Source of the DNA: Takakia lepidozioides
Lineage: Eukaryota > Streptophyta > Takakiopsida > Takakiales > Takakiaceae
Reading direction: 5' to 3'
Assembly (NCBI GenBank): GCA_030704615.1
Contig: CM060731.1
Location: 36,208,001-36,272,000 of the forward strand
Length of the DNA: 64,000 nucleotides
The notes under the pieces were generated by a model. The model was given only the letters and a program-made list of their open reading frames with translations. It was not told the origin of the DNA and made no database searches. Within the stretch, counting starts at the first letter, position 1. Each line of letters starts with the position of its first letter. Both the position numbers and the translations under genes were made by a program. Shown here piece by piece: positions 11,961 through 24,359 of the stretch.

Positions 11961-12139
11961 GGGTGTATGGGTACCCCTTCTGGGAGTTGTAGAAGAGGGT
12001 GAGAGATATTAGAAGTGTTTTGTTGTGTGAGGATGAGGATTGTGGATGCAGTAGGCGAGGAGTGCACAACAAGTTTTGCCCATTGAAGAGCTTCGTGAGA
12101 AGGAGAACCAGGTGGAGGGTGGGCAAGGCCCCGGCCTTC

Positions 12140-13525
12140 CTAGGTGTGCTGGGTGGCAGTACCAGTGGCTCCAAAGATACAGTCTCTGTGGTGCGGGCTA
12201 GAGAATGTGGGCAATGCCATAGGGCATGTCAGTGGGTTGGAGTAATATGAGTGAGTAAGTTGGAATGTGTTGATAAGTAAGGAGATAATATCTTGGGGTA
12301 TAGTATGGTGCGCACATGTTGTTTCCAATTTAGTGAGGGACCGCGGTTTCTTGGGAGGAGTGTCTTTGAGGTAGCGATCAACCAGCCAATATAATTCGGT
12401 AGCAAAGTCTTGTTTCGGGGGTTGTAGCGATTGTGGGGATGAGGTAGTAGTAGAGTATTTCTCCCAAAGCCACGTTAGTCTTGTATTGGGGATGAGGCCA
12501 ATGAAGCGGTCGTGTTGAGCGTAAATGTTGGAAAGGCGGGGGCCCATGTGGATTAGAGGTTGATCATGCTTGACATCTTTGTCAGGATTACATTCAGTTA
12601 TGCAGATGTGCACGTTGGGGGCATAGAGTGGTTGGTGTATATATCTGTTATCTGTATGTTGGGCGGGAGTGGTGTGTTGTTGGTGCATGTGTGTTAGATA
12701 GTTGGTGTTGGTTTGTTTATGGAAGGTGGTGAGGAGGGCAAGATTGTATTCGGGGTCGCAATCGTCATGTAGGCCAAAGAGGTCGTCTTCTATCTGCCAT
12801 GTGTTGTCTGCGGAAGAGTACCCATCCCATTGACAGTGATAATATGTATCAATGTAGGTGGCTCCAAAGGCATCAATGGACGTTTGGGTTTTAACTCCTA
12901 GTATAGCTTCAATGATGTAAGCATTGTTATTGTCGTCGTATTGTGGTGAGGATGTGGGGGATGGTGCGGTGGTTAGGGGGGTGTGGGATCCTTGCCTTGT
13001 AGGTGAGGGATTGGATGGCGTATGCAAGTGGTGGATAGGTTCAGGGTGTTGTGTGTTAGTTACTTGAGAGGGGAAATCAGATTCTATGTCTGTATGGGTA
13101 TTGGTGGCATATGCCATTTTGAGTGTTTGGTAGATGGAGATAGTAGGGGTAGAATGGTACTAGGGGAGCAGGTCTTGAGCCATATGCGGATAGTAGAGGC
13201 ATGGGAGGTCACATTGTAGAGTGCAGGCGGTCAAGGGATGGCAGAAGAGGGTACGAAGATGATGTAGGTAGCGATTGTTTTTTGTCGTGGCTCGGGAGAA
13301 TTTAAGAGTGAATTCGCTAGGTTTTAAAAGTCTATGGCCAGTGGCGGTAGTAAGTTGGGTGAGGGTGGTGATGTGTCGTTCTTTGAAATATGTGAGGATG
13401 GGGACTTTTTGTTTGGGATAAGAAATGTCAAATTGTGGTAGAGAAGGGCTTGTAAGCCATGCGCGTTCTAAGGGTGATGAGGTGTTAGGATAGTCAGGCA
13501 GATCAGCTTGTATGCTAATTTTCAT
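12140..13525 (-). pseudogene. LINE ORF2 linker with chromodomain
   Basis: Two same-frame ORFs (13160-13525 and 12140-13117) split by a stop lie between the RT and RNase H blocks. In the second, residues 67-114 (12776-12919) read YIIEAILG, TYYHCQWDGY and NTWQIEDDL with the spacing of a chromodomain: beta strand with Y/E, W-x-G-Y strand, then TW-x-x-E-x-x-L helix. The aromatic positions that would cage methyl-lysine are present. Flanks are Pro/Thr/His-rich and look unstructured. In LTR chromoviruses such a domain directs integration to marked chromatin. Here it is part of a LINE polyprotein, and I infer a similar role. Confidence 0.75.
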
Positions 13526-13638
13526 TTGGCCCAGGATGAGCAGTTGCGTGCAGTGGGGGAGTGTAGGCAGGCTTGTGGGTGCAGGGATGATAATGAGTGT
13601 AGGCCATTGTATTTAGATGCAAGGTATTTGAGAAGTCC

Positions 13639-16600
13639 CTAATAAATGATACCTAGACGTCCAGGATCGTTGAGTGCTTCTTTTAATTGGGTGCCTAATG
13701 ATGTGCGAGCATATGAGATGATTAATGGGCTCGAACCAATGCCGTAGTGGTCCATAGGTAGTTGTGTGAGGGCATTGCGGGTGCTAGTTGGTAGACCACA
13801 TACACGTTTTGTTAGCTGGATAATACTTGTATCAAGTTTTTTGATGTCTGATAAGGAGAAGGGTGCGGCGTGGAACGAGTATTGAATTTGTGTTTGTAGT
13901 ACTGATTGAATGATTGATAGTTTTGGTCGAATGACAATTGGGGATTTGAGCAGAGCAATACTTTTGGTAGTGAGTTTGGATGATGTAGATTCTTTTTGGA
14001 TATGCCAAGTAAGGGAGGGAACGAGTTGTATGCCTAAGTAAGTGTATGGCTCGTCTGGTCCTAGGAAGGGGAAGGGTGTGTTTTGGTAGTGTACATAGAG
14101 TTTACAATGTGAGGCTATGGCAGTTTTGATGAGCTGACTACGATGTGTGGCGGCCGTGATGGCGCACTTGTGTAAACTGAGTTCCATGCCTGACCATAGG
14201 TTGAATCTGAGTAGTTTATTAACTTGTCGGTTGAGATGTTGTGGTTTATGTGCCAGGATGGCTAGGTCGTCTGCATATGCTGCAGCTGAGATGTCATTTG
14301 AGGATGTTTTGTAGTGATAGCCAAGCTTGCCTCGAGCTAGCCAGCGAAGTAGGGGTTCTAGGAAGATAATGAATAGGTAGGGGCTTAAAGTGTCACCCTA
14401 GATAGTTCCACGAAGGATGGGGATAGGCGGGGTGGAGACATAGTATGTGCCAAAGTATTCAATAGTGCTGTTTGTGTAGATGTTTCCTATTAATTGGACG
14501 GCATCGGTGGGGTACCCAAGATCAAGCATGATAGCAAGTAATCTGGCATGGTCTAGGGAGCCGAATGTATTTTTAAAATCGATATATAGAAGATAGATGT
14601 CTTGCTTTGTAAGTTTAGCATCTTCAAGGGCGGAGAGAACATATTGTATTTGTCGTGTTGTACTACGTATAGCTCGGAATCATTTTTGAGAGTCACTGAG
14701 AATTTGGTGTTTTTCGCCATATCTTGATAGCATTGTGGTAAGCGTACCGGTGAATAGCTTGTATATGGTGTTGGCCAGTGCTATGGGTCTGTAGTTACTG
14801 AGATCTGTAGGATCACTTTTTTTGAAGAGTAGAATGGTCCGGCTGTGTTTCCAGGAGTGTGGGATTCGTTTTAGTTTGTAACAGAGTTGAAAGAATTTAA
14901 AAATGAGGTAGTGCAGTTGAGGGTTTAATGCTTGAAGTATAACATTGGGTATAAGATCGGGGCCCGGGGCTTTAGATTTTGATAGTTTTTTGAGACATGA
15001 TTCGTAAAGATCAATTGTGAATAAGTCTATGATGCGATCTGTTGGGGATCCTCTATTGTCAATCGAGAAGCCATCTATATCATGCCACGGATAATGTTTA
15101 GCTTTACACATGCAATTGGCAGAGTGGAGATGGGGATGTAAGCAGTTTGGAACTGCAGGTATGTATGTTGAGGATGCTTGTGACCATATTTCTTGGTTGA
15201 TGTCCGCTGGATTGGTTAGCAAGTGGCCGTGTCTGTGTTTGAGACAGTCAATGGGTGGGTTGAGGGCAGGGTTAAAGATGGCTTTGTGAGCTTTTTTGGG
15301 GTGGTTGCGTAGCAATTGGTTAAAAGATGAGTCGATTTTTTTGTGATTGTCGACGACTTTTTGTTTGGTAATATTGTAAGCGGCTTTTTTGGCATCTCTG
15401 CCAACTTTGGAGAGAGCAGCTGTCCATTTTGGAATATCTTGAAGATTGGCAGGTGGTGGCATTAGTACTTGACATGTTGTTAAGGTATTTAGGCAAGTGA
15501 TACGTGGATCCGATGTCCAGTTGTTCCCTTGGTGAATGGGGGTAGTGGTGGGTATAACAGCGAGGGCATGCCTGATCGTGTGGTATGTGTTAAGATGTGA
15601 TGTCCATATACGTTTTTGAGTACGGGTAAGGTAGCCACCATTTTGTTTTGAGCGTGCAGTTTGTGGAATTTCAAGGGGGGTAGAGCAAGTGGCAATCACA
15701 CTTTTGGTCATTTCTTGCATTGAAGTTGTGAGTATGGTCTCGGCGTCGTTCCATGCTTTGTCAGGGGACTGTGCGAGGTTTGCTTCGGAGAGTATATCAG
15801 AGAGTCTTAGCATGAGGTGTAAGGATGTTGGCTGGAAGTATTTTAGAAAGGTGATTATGTTATTGTGGGGAAGTGGGGATAAGATTCTAGATTGTGGCGG
15901 TGGAACATGTATGGGTGGGATAGGTCGAAAGGGGATGATGGATGCTGGGATGGTGACTGAGACGGGATAATGGTCTGAGTTCATAAACTATTAATGTGTA
16001 CATGATTGTTGAGGTATGAGGGGATGTCACTTTGTGTCTTGAAGTAGAAACCATCAAGAAGACTAAGGGATGAGTAGTTAAGTCCACCTTGTCTGGAGTA
16101 ATGGTGATCAGCCGGTATATAACGGAGGTGGTGTGAGTGAGTGAATTTTGCCCATTCATGGTCAATGGGGGATGGAGGTTTGTGAACACCATTGTATGTG
16201 TGGCCCACGAGGGCAATGTCCCTGTTGAAATCGCCTGCTAGGATGTAGTGCTGGGATTGGTTGGAGGGTTGTGTGAGTGTGTTAGAGATGGTGAGTAGGA
16301 TATCAGGGATCAGGGGGAGATCTTCGGCATGTGAGGGCATGTACAAGTGGATAAGGATAATGGGAGGGATAGCAGGGAGGTGTAGCTTGATGATTTGAAG
16401 GTGTGATCGGAGGGAGAGAGCAACAGGTATTTTGACCGTGGTGTTAGGGGAGTGATGTGTGTGAAGGATACCAAAAGCCACTCCGCCCCGAGTGGGATGA
16501 TATGGCGCGGAGAGTCTAAGTAGGCATTGTGCGGCTGTGAAGGAACTGCCATATAGCAATAGTAGGCTGGAAGGAGATTGTTGATGTAGGAGCTGTTAGG

Positions 16601-16837
16601 GCCATGTGTGTTGAGTTTAGTTTCTTGTAATAGAATGATATGCGGAGGTGTAGAGTCCATTAGATGGATAAGGCTTTGAATGTTGGTAGCAAGTGACCCT
16701 ACATTCCAGGTGAGTATGTTGAGTGCGTGTGCTTGCTGGGAGGAGGGGGCGTGTGAGGGACTGTTGGGTCTAGGGGGTGTTGGAGGTGGGTCATTGGTAT
16801 GGCTGGGCAAACAAGGTGTGATTGGTGGCGGTATCAT
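13639..16837 (-). pseudogene. LINE ORF2: AP endonuclease and reverse transcriptase
   Basis: ORF2 starts with ATG at 16837. ILTWNVGSL and LLQETKL (near 16700-16620) and ILAGDFN (near 16230) are endonuclease motifs. NSDHYPV (15984) completes the domain after a 1-nt frameshift. RT follows: KSKAPGPDLIPN (near 14960), NYRPIALANTIYKLF (near 14780), YIDFKNTF (near 14590), RGTI-stop-GDTLSPYLF (near 14400; the stop TAG sits where CAG would give Q), and AYADDLAIL (near 14270, the catalytic pair). The frame is open again to 13639. A TGA just before 14680 replaces a probable Trp codon. In an intact element this would nick the target and copy the RNA in place. Confidence 0.85.
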
Positions 16838-17586
16838 AGGAGAGGGTTGATATCCAGGGATGCCTGTCTTGGCATGGAGGGTTGCAGTGAGAATATTTTG
16901 GAAAAGAATGGGAATTTGTTGGTGAGAGTATCTAGCTCGTGTATGGTAGCAGCTGGGTGCGCTAGGTGTTTGCCAAGAATCTTGTGAACTACTCCGGGCT
17001 TGGCTTGTAGTAGGTCAAGGGATTCGTGAAGATTGTGTAGGTAGTGTGGGGGTGCTAGGTATCTGTGAGGTAGTGTGGGTAGCTCATGCAGTTGGTGTAG
17101 TAGCAAACGTATGTGTATATCTGGTTGGGTTCTAAAGTAGTCATTGCATATTGAGGGGATTGGAGAGATGACAACGATTAGTGAGAGTAGTAGGTGTTGT
17201 GGGGGGGTATGTGCTAAGTTTATGGGTGGCAATGACTAGGGATGGGTGTTCGCAGGTAGGGAGCCCAAATGTGGCAATTGGGTGCGTGGGTTTACGGTTA
17301 TTGGTAAGAGGGTTAGGGAGAAAGGGAGAGAAGTGGTCACTAAGGTGTTGATATGCAGGCACGAGCGTGACAGTGTCTGTTTGTAAGTATAATTCATATC
17401 TGTCTTTATAATCCTTTGGAAGCTTGTTGATGATGCTAGTGATGGTATATGGGCCTGGGTTTGGGTGGATGTCGCCGCAACGAAGTAGTGTAAGCGTTTC
17501 ATAGGCAAGTAGATAGGACTTAAAGTGGGATGGTGGGTGGTGAGAAGAGTGTTTGGATGCAAGGGGTCTCTGGTGATATCGTCCAT
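16834..17586 (-). pseudogene. LINE ORF1 (C-terminal part)
   Basis: A frame open from 17586 to 16834 except for one TAG at 17236-17238. The protein is rich in Pro, His, Leu and Thr, with no zinc knuckle or RNA-recognition motif I can see. Its TGA at 16834-16836 overlaps the ORF2 ATG at 16835-16837 as ATGA, which fits termination-reinitiation between the two ORFs. By position it is the nucleic-acid-binding ORF1; sequence alone does not prove it. Confidence 0.5.
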
Positions 17587-17598
17587 GTGGGCAGTGGG

Positions 17599-18379
17599 TT
17601 ATAAGTTGGATTTTGAAGGGGTGAGGGGTGAGGGTGCGTGGTGGGTAGTTGTGGAGAAAGTGTATGAGGGGGGTAGAGTTGGTGTTAGCATAGTGGGTAC
17701 TAGTGGAGCTAGTTGCTTGTGTGTGTGTAGGGGAAGGTATTGCCTATGGGTTAGTGTGTGGGTTCGTCTGGGGGTCATGAAGGAGGTTTGTTGTACATGA
17801 GCTCTCATGATGGGGATAAAAATTTAATATGGGTGTATGGTGGGTAGAGAGTATATAATTAACTAGAGTGGGGGAAAGAGGATAAGTGGACGACGTCCAT
17901 GGATGAATGAGTTTGGCGGGACTTGATATAGATAGTGGGATAGAGGTACAGTGTGGAGTGGTGGCAGGGTTGGGTGATGGTAAGTGGATCTGGATTGTGG
18001 TAGATGCTTGCCAGCTGAGAGGGTGGGAAGGTTGAGGAGAAATGGCTGTCAAGAATAGGATGCTAGAGGGGGTGATGAAGAGACCGTGTGGTTGATTTGA
18101 TATCACAAGAATTGATGAGGTAGGGGGCTGAAAATGTGAGGGTGTAGATATGGCAGATATATGACACCTGAGGGGGCGTTTTGTGACGAGATGAAGAAGC
18201 TTGTTGGGGGTGCTTATTTGAGAAAAAATATAGTACAAGATGAGTCTGAAGTTGTGGAGGATGAGAGATGGAGATTTGTGAGTGAAGCCAGTAAGGGTAT
18301 AGCGTTTGTGATATGATGAGAGGCCAAGACTTTGCTGTGGCATATTGAAAGAATAAATGTGAGCAGAGGGGGTGCTCAT
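17599..18379 (-). pseudogene. Probable 5' part of LINE ORF1 or leader
   Basis: ORFs 17744-18379 (starts MSTPSAHIYSFNMPQQSLG) and 17599-17808 have the same Pro/Thr/His/Ser-rich composition and strand as ORF1. They are in different frames, so frameshifts would be needed to join them. No motif recognised. It may also be untranslated leader. Confidence 0.3.
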
Positions 18380-18689
18380 GAATTACAACATAAGCTAGTG
18401 ATAACAACAGTTCAATAGCTAACAAGCCTATGATCTGATAGGTGGTCGGTGCAGCAAAATTGAGCCGCGGTGCTTCGCAGTAGGTTGGCGCATGTGAGGG
18501 AGCGCAACGAGTCGAGGAAGTACACGAGCAAGGTGGTAGGCAGGGACTCCAATCGGCAAAGTCGAAGTTGCAACAGAAATTGATTGTTGGCGGGGTTTTG
18601 ATCCACATGCGGGCTGCAGTACAGACATCCTTACAATGCACCTGAAATTAGGGTAGATGGCAGTGTTGCAGTTTTCTCTCAGGCGAAGG

Positions 18690-19290
18690 GAAAGTGAACC
18701 AGTAGTTGACAAGATGATGGCAGCATTGAGGGTGTAGGTTCGTGGGACATAGAGATGCGCAGTGTGAGATTTCATGGGACCAGTATTAAGTACGAATAAC
18801 AACAGTTGACAACTATAGTTAGAGGCAGTGTAGGGAGCAACCGGAGCATGTAAGGTCACTTCCCTGGATGGCATGTCTTGTGGTGTTGGTGCAGGCTGGA
18901 GAGTTGTAGGCATATTGGTGATTGTTGGCGGATATTTGTAGCACTTGGTGGCAGAAATGGTCGGCTACACAGACACATAAACAACAATAGTTGTAGTATC
19001 AGATGTCGACAGGATAATGGCAGCATTGGAGGTATAGGCTCCTGGAACATAGAAATGTGGAGTTTGAGATTTCATGTTATAAGTACCAAGCATATACAGT
19101 GGCATTCGACAATAGGAGTGGGTGGTAAAGTTGGCATCACAAAGAGCGTGTAAATGGTGACTTCCCTGGATGGTCTGACTTGCGGTGTTGGTGCATGATG
19201 GAGAGTTACATGTAAGTAGTCACGTGTTGGCTGATATATCCAGCACATAGGGGCATAAATGGCCGGCACCGTGATCAGGGCAATTACCCT
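18690..19290. repeat. Two tandem ~300-bp units
   Basis: GATGGCAGCATTG at 18716 recurs at 19016, and CTTCCCTGGATGG at 18859 recurs at 19161. The GGTGTTGGTGCA and GGAGAGTT blocks follow in both. Offset is 300-301 bp with moderate divergence. It abuts the 3' end of the PPR relict, and the second unit is read through by its frame. Confidence 0.75.
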
Positions 19291-19299
19291 CCCACTTCT

Positions 19300-20250
19300 C
19301 CAAACTACCTCTCCCAGTCCGGATCTGTGGCGTATTTGATCTTTATGCTGCTGCTTCATTGCTGGCAGCTTATTTGCAAGTTTGAGGCTGGAGACAACAT
19401 TTGGTACCACTCCAGCTCTGATGATGTCAACATGCACATCTTTGCGCTTCTCCAGGGCTACCAGGCTTGCACAAGCATGGCAAATGCACCCACACGTGAT
19501 GTGGTTGGGCTTCACCCCTTCCCCCGTCATTTGATCATAGGTCTCCACAACAATTCTAGCTTTGACATGGCCATTCAACCTGGCCTGCCACTTCTGGTGT
19601 GGAGGCAGGGATAAATCAGCTAGAAGATCTTTGCTTAGAGGGCCATAAGCATAATGAGAATCAATGACAAGAGGTTGATCCTCCAGGTGGAGCTGGTGAG
19701 CACTGGCATACATATCAGCAAGGGCAGTCTTCAGACTGATATCAGGTGAGATTCCAGCTTTGATTATGTCAGCATGGACACATTTGTCCTTTCCCAGGGC
19801 TGGAAGAGTGGTACACATACTGAGAACATAAATGAATGTTACACTGTCGGGCTGCACCCCTTCGCATTGCATTTGTACATACATCTCAAAAGCTTCCCGA
19901 CCACAACCATGTTGGGCATATCCTGCAGTCACGGAGCTCCATGGGACCACATCTCGCTGATTCATATTGTTGAAGAGTACCCGTGCTTCCTTCATGCCCC
20001 CGCATTTGGCATATAGATCAACAAGGGTATATTCCAGATTCATATATGATGGGATTCCAGCTTTGATGATATCAGCGTGGATCTCTTTGCCCTTTTCCAG
20101 GGCACCAAGACTGGCACACGCATTGAGAACACAGATGAACATGATCATGTCTGGTCTCACACCTTCCTATTCCAATTGCTCATAGGCGGCTGGGAGCATG
20201 CCCCAAAGCAGTGATTGTTTGAAAGCAGGTAGCAGGTCATGTTGAAGGTT
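19300..20250 (-). pseudogene. PLS-type pentatricopeptide repeat (PPR) gene relict
   Basis: Typical plant PPR repeats: GVRPDMIMFICVLNACASLG, GKEIHADIIKAG, LVDLYAKCGGMKEARVLF, VVPWSSVTAGYAQHG, MQCEGVQPDSVTF and YVLSMC. Later repeats are poorer (GEGVKPNHITCGCICHACAS). The frame continues upstream as AAYEQLE, then TAG at 20166-20168 where a Q codon is expected, then EGVRPD. Downstream it runs into the 300-bp tandem units and ends in unrelated sequence. There is no E/DYW end and no organelle targeting sequence. PPR proteins bind organelle RNA one base per repeat. This copy has about four readable repeats and an internal stop, so I call it a pseudogene. Confidence 0.8.
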
Positions 20251-20299
20251 AGGAGAATTATACCAGTGCCCTTTGGGGAGTCTGCCGAGAGATTTGCCA

Positions 20300-21380
20300 T
20301 CGTATGGTACAGCAGCCGGGTAACAAAATACATGGGCCCGGATAAAGGGACCGTCATCGTGATTTCTCTTACTTCACATGTCAATGCACTCACCGCGCAC
20401 CACGAGCAACCGCCAGCCATGCTGGCCCACTCTACTTTTGTTAATACGAACTCCAGCACTCCCACCCAAGATCTTGGCCTGCTTAAGCTCAAGCGGGCGA
20501 CTGGAGGCCAATGGGATAGTGAAGTCGAGATGGCCAACGTTGACCTCCGCCAGACTGCTGCTAAAGACTGCAGTACGACCAGCGGATGGCTCGCCCGAAT
20601 CTGCTCCAGCCTGCAAGTATCTCTCCCTCGCCAATTGCACAGCGATGGGCTTGACCCCGCCCCCACTTCGCCACAACTTCAGCAGCACAACAAGCCCAAT
20701 AAGATTGACGCTCCAATGGAAAGGTACTTTGCTGGAGCTCTTGAAGGTGAGCATCACAACCCTGAATTTCAAAGTTCTAACCCGAATGAGCAAATTCATG
20801 TCATGTCTGGCCCCCGGAGTTATACATATGGGCAAATCTACATGGTGGCTTGCCATGCTGGTGCAATGTACAGGGATACATGTGATGATTGTGACATCAC
20901 AATCAGCCTCCCCATTTGGGAGGCTCTCATAGTGGCTGGTGCAGTGGTGGACCAGTCTGCACTTGCGGAGTATGTGAACACTTCAGGAGTTCTCACGGAC
21001 AGAATTTGCAACCAGCCATCTCCCAGAGTTTGTTGAAGCGAGCTACATACCGCGGGCCCCAGCCTTACAAAGCTCCCCTGCAACAAATTGCTGAACGATG
21101 GCGAACTGCTAAGTTGTTGTTTAATCACCGTCTATGCCCACAGCTACCCCAAAGCCCTCTGAGTGCGCAAAGACATGGACAGGTCAGTCAGCTCCAGCCT
21201 CCAGATGTTGCCCTCTATACTAAAGACGACCTTTTGGTTCCCCCCGCTGCGATACCATCTCCAAGTGCAAAATGTGCAACACCAACCTCGCAATCTGCAG
21301 ATTTGGGGACGATTTGGGGGTCAAGGAGTGAAGCTGCCCTTGCCTTGACTGTGGAGCCATCCACTTCTGCCCCTGCATGC
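20300..21380. other. ORF-rich DNA without a nameable gene
   Basis: Long overlapping ORFs on both strands (up to 265 aa on +, 20239-21036) reflect the balanced, GC-richer composition. I could not find a motif on either strand. An exonic origin on the minus strand, continuous with the kelch-like fragment to the right, is possible. Confidence 0.25.
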
Positions 21381-21383
21381 TGG

Positions 21384-21680
21384 TTATATGTACCAACAAA
21401 CGCCACCAGAGAGGAGCTGCTGAAAGCTGCCAAGCATTGCAAGCAAGAACCCCCAGTTCTTGGTCTTCGGGTTGTACACCTCAGCGCAAGAACTCAGCTC
21501 TACTGCCACCAGTCTGCAGTGCTTGGTGTAGCCAACTCGCACAACAGATCGGGCATCCAGAGACCAGCGCCCTCCAGATAGCGCAGTGGCTTTGACATTA
21601 TGCAAGAGGGTAAAGCAAGTAGCAGTGCTAAGTCCACACATGGCCCAACTCGCGTACGAGAGACTCGGAAGTATAATACC
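21384..21680 (-). pseudogene. Kelch-repeat-like fragment (weak)
   Basis: One minus-strand frame reads SGGRWSLDARSVVRVG, CRLVAVELSSCAEVYNPKTK and NWGFLLAMLGSF. The 'sEVYNPkTknW' pattern with nearby glycines is that of a kelch blade, as in plant F-box/kelch proteins. Only one to two blades are visible and the surrounding frames do not continue it. I would not assign function. Confidence 0.3.
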
Positions 21681-22412
21681 ATAAAACAACCCACAGATGA
21701 GCATTGAGAACTTACAGAAGCATAGAAAGACAGGCTGGTTGTGAGCGAGTCTGGTGGCCAACTGAAGCATCTGGAGTGGAATGCCATAGGATTGTACTGC
21801 AGACCTTGGAGGGAGAGCACAGCTGGCGGAGAGGGGAGAGTGTAGTCGGTTCTGATAGCGATGGTGGCAGGAGAACTCGTCGTCGGCGAACTAGCCATGG
21901 GAAGAATGCCGTGCTTGGAGTAGGACCGCCAGGGCTTGTAGAAAACAGCCGGGGTATCCGCAAAGCCAACGGAGTAAAATATGGGTCGCAAGAGCGACCC
22001 GAACCAGCATTGAGTAGCTCCATCCCTCGAAATGATCCAATGAAGATGAAGGGCAGATTCTTGGGTGCGCTTCGCATCATAGGTACTTTCCTGATATAGA
22101 GGGGGGGGGGGGGAGATGGAAGAGATTACATTCACGAGATGGGTCCTCGTCGCATGGAGAGAGCTTTCGCGCTGAGCACCAGTTGATGGCGATTTTGGTC
22201 CCGAACTCCTTGATAGAGGATTTGGAAACTAAAGACCACTCTAAGAGCATCAATAGAAAGCTTAAAAGGAGCACATTGATACCCTTGTAAGGCATGGTGG
22301 TCGACCGTGAGAGAGAACAAGGAGAACTCCTCACAGCAGCAAGAGAGACGAGGGTAGGAGCCATGGCGGCGACCCTGGCTTAAAGTAGAGGTCCTGGTAA
22401 ATAGCGGAGTCA

Positions 22413-24350
22413 CTAAAGTGATGAAGAATTAGCACGTAAAGGCTAAAATAATAGCGGTACTCTAAAGAATGGTCATGGTTACAGAGTTTGGCGATGATAA
22501 TGGCAAGAGGGCGGAGCTCCGCCCTCACGGTGTTCGCGGCGTGCGACCCGAACCGGAAAACAATCACAGCCAATGGAACATTCCTGCAACATTCCTGCAA
22601 TTGATGGAAAGTATGCACCGTTGATTTTGAGAGGTCGATTATAAGAGGAGCAGACACCAAAGTCAAACTCCCCTGAAAAAAAAAACGGAGAGCAGAAGGT
22701 ACGAATATAGATCTCTGGCTTAATTCATCCCTTTATCCCATTGACCAACTACATGATTACGTCCCAACATGAGTTCTGTAAGAGACTTGCTTCAATCGTG
22801 GGATATATGGAGGAGGGTTTTCTAGGCTATGTGAAACACCTTCAAAGTGTTTGCTCAACCACTGTAAAGGCCGCAAATTGACGAATGCTATTCGAAGCTG
22901 CACAACAACAAAGCGCAATAGATATTCAAAAATAGAGAGATCTATTTTTGAAGTTACAATAGAAAGTTCATCCCGCATGGAGATTGATTCATTGAGTGCT
23001 CAGATCATTACTCTGGAAAACAACATGAACAACATGGGAGCTTCATATGAGAGGCAGCTACATAGTCCGCAGTTACAAGTTCAAAATCAAGAAGAAGAAG
23101 AAGTTCGTATAATGGAGGGTGTTTGTGAAGCTCAATTGGAAGCTATACAGTCAATTCGTGCGATGGAGTTAGAACAGCTCACGAGTTCCCAATCCACAAA
23201 TAAAAATCAATACTTCCGTTTTGGTAATTTAGAATTTTTATGAAGAAATTCTTTGGAGTTGCTTCCTTGGCTCGTTGACATTGCCACTCGTCAACCGAGT
23301 CCAAAGAAACCTCCGAACTCACTGCGGTTGATCACCAAACGCCGCACCTCAAGGCTCACATTACCCCAAATGTATTGGACCACGCACTTGTAACTAAAAT
23401 TGACAATGCTCAGCTGCTTGAGTGGCGACTAACGCATGGTCTTCTTCCTTCTTTAACCTATCTTCACTTATACGCCTTAAGAGATACGTATTGCATTTGC
23501 CGAGGACATATGTCAGACTCGCTTGATATGCTATCGATTCCACAATTCTTCTAGCTTGCTTGTTCCGTCATTCTGGGGATGTGTTCAAATGTTGTTTTAT
23601 TTGCTTTCATACGGCAAATTCTTGATGAAGACAGCCAGAGAGGGAAAGAAAGTAATCACAAGATTACTGGAGCCATTTTCTTTTGCGGGTACATGCGCTG
23701 GAATAATATGAGCAAGTCCAAGGGCTTGAATGACACCCTGACCTATATACTGACAATGCTGAATAAATATAGTAACCGAAGTCAGAAGGCATGGGCCTAT
23801 TTCATTTTAGAGTCTTCAATCAAGAGTGATCAGCCTCCCCACTTGAATGCTAAACATCAACCCTCGCAGTGTCGAGGACCTGATCGATTTTACAAAAGAG
23901 GTAAATTTGACAGTACATGACGTCAAAAATTACGTCCAAACGTCCAAGCCTCTATTGCATCACATCGAAAACGATCATTATCACTCGTAAATATTTTTTA
24001 TGTTTAATTTTTACTAATTAAATTTTATCCTAAGTATCGTGAGGGCAACCCCATGTCGACTGTGGATTAAACATGTGGATATAAATTTTATTCTAGGTAT
24101 TTTATTGATTTTAAATTATATTTTATAAATCAATAATTTAGTTACGACCATCGAGTTTTAGACATCATTTGAATTTTATGTAATTTTTAATTAGCTATGA
24201 CTGTCAAAATTTGGAGGCTATTCACACGGTTGGGGCTATTCACGTTTTCTTTAATCATGCGGTCGCTTAGATTTTAAGTATTTTTTATTTAGCTATGATT
24301 TTTTTTTCCTTACAAATTACCGTGATCCCCAATTCTAGCAAGTGCTCAAA
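22413..24350. other. Unassigned region with a coiled-coil-like ORF
   Basis: ORF 22851-23243 (+, 130 aa) has a Gln/Glu-rich heptad-like middle (SLSAQIITLENNMNNMGASY and QNQEEEEVRIMEG). ORF 23579-23920 (+, 113 aa) contains LNDTLTYILTMLNKYSNRS. Neither matches a family I know and there are stops between them. From about 23.95 kb the DNA becomes AT-rich. Confidence 0.25.
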
Positions 24351-24359
24351 TTAAAAATA

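Larger units (their letters stand above)
10240..18380 (-). mobile_element. Non-LTR retrotransposon (LINE) with EN, RT, chromodomain, RNase H, zinc tail
   Basis: Minus-strand coding remains run continuously from about 18.4 to 10.4 kb. The order is ORF1, AP-type endonuclease, reverse transcriptase, linker with chromodomain, type I RNase H, and a Cys/His zinc-binding domain. The RNase H and zinc tail place it near I-type LINEs. The 3' region (10240-10396) contains the tail motif that recurs elsewhere in the window, next to CCGGCCGAGG tandem repeats. No poly(A) is evident. Frames change at least four times and several in-frame stops are present, so this copy is dead. The 5' end is uncertain (17.6-18.6 kb). 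Confidence 0.85.

Noticed and set aside
20239-21036. 265-aa plus-strand ORF
   Set aside because: No motif, and equally long ORFs exist on the other strand in the same stretch; composition explains both.
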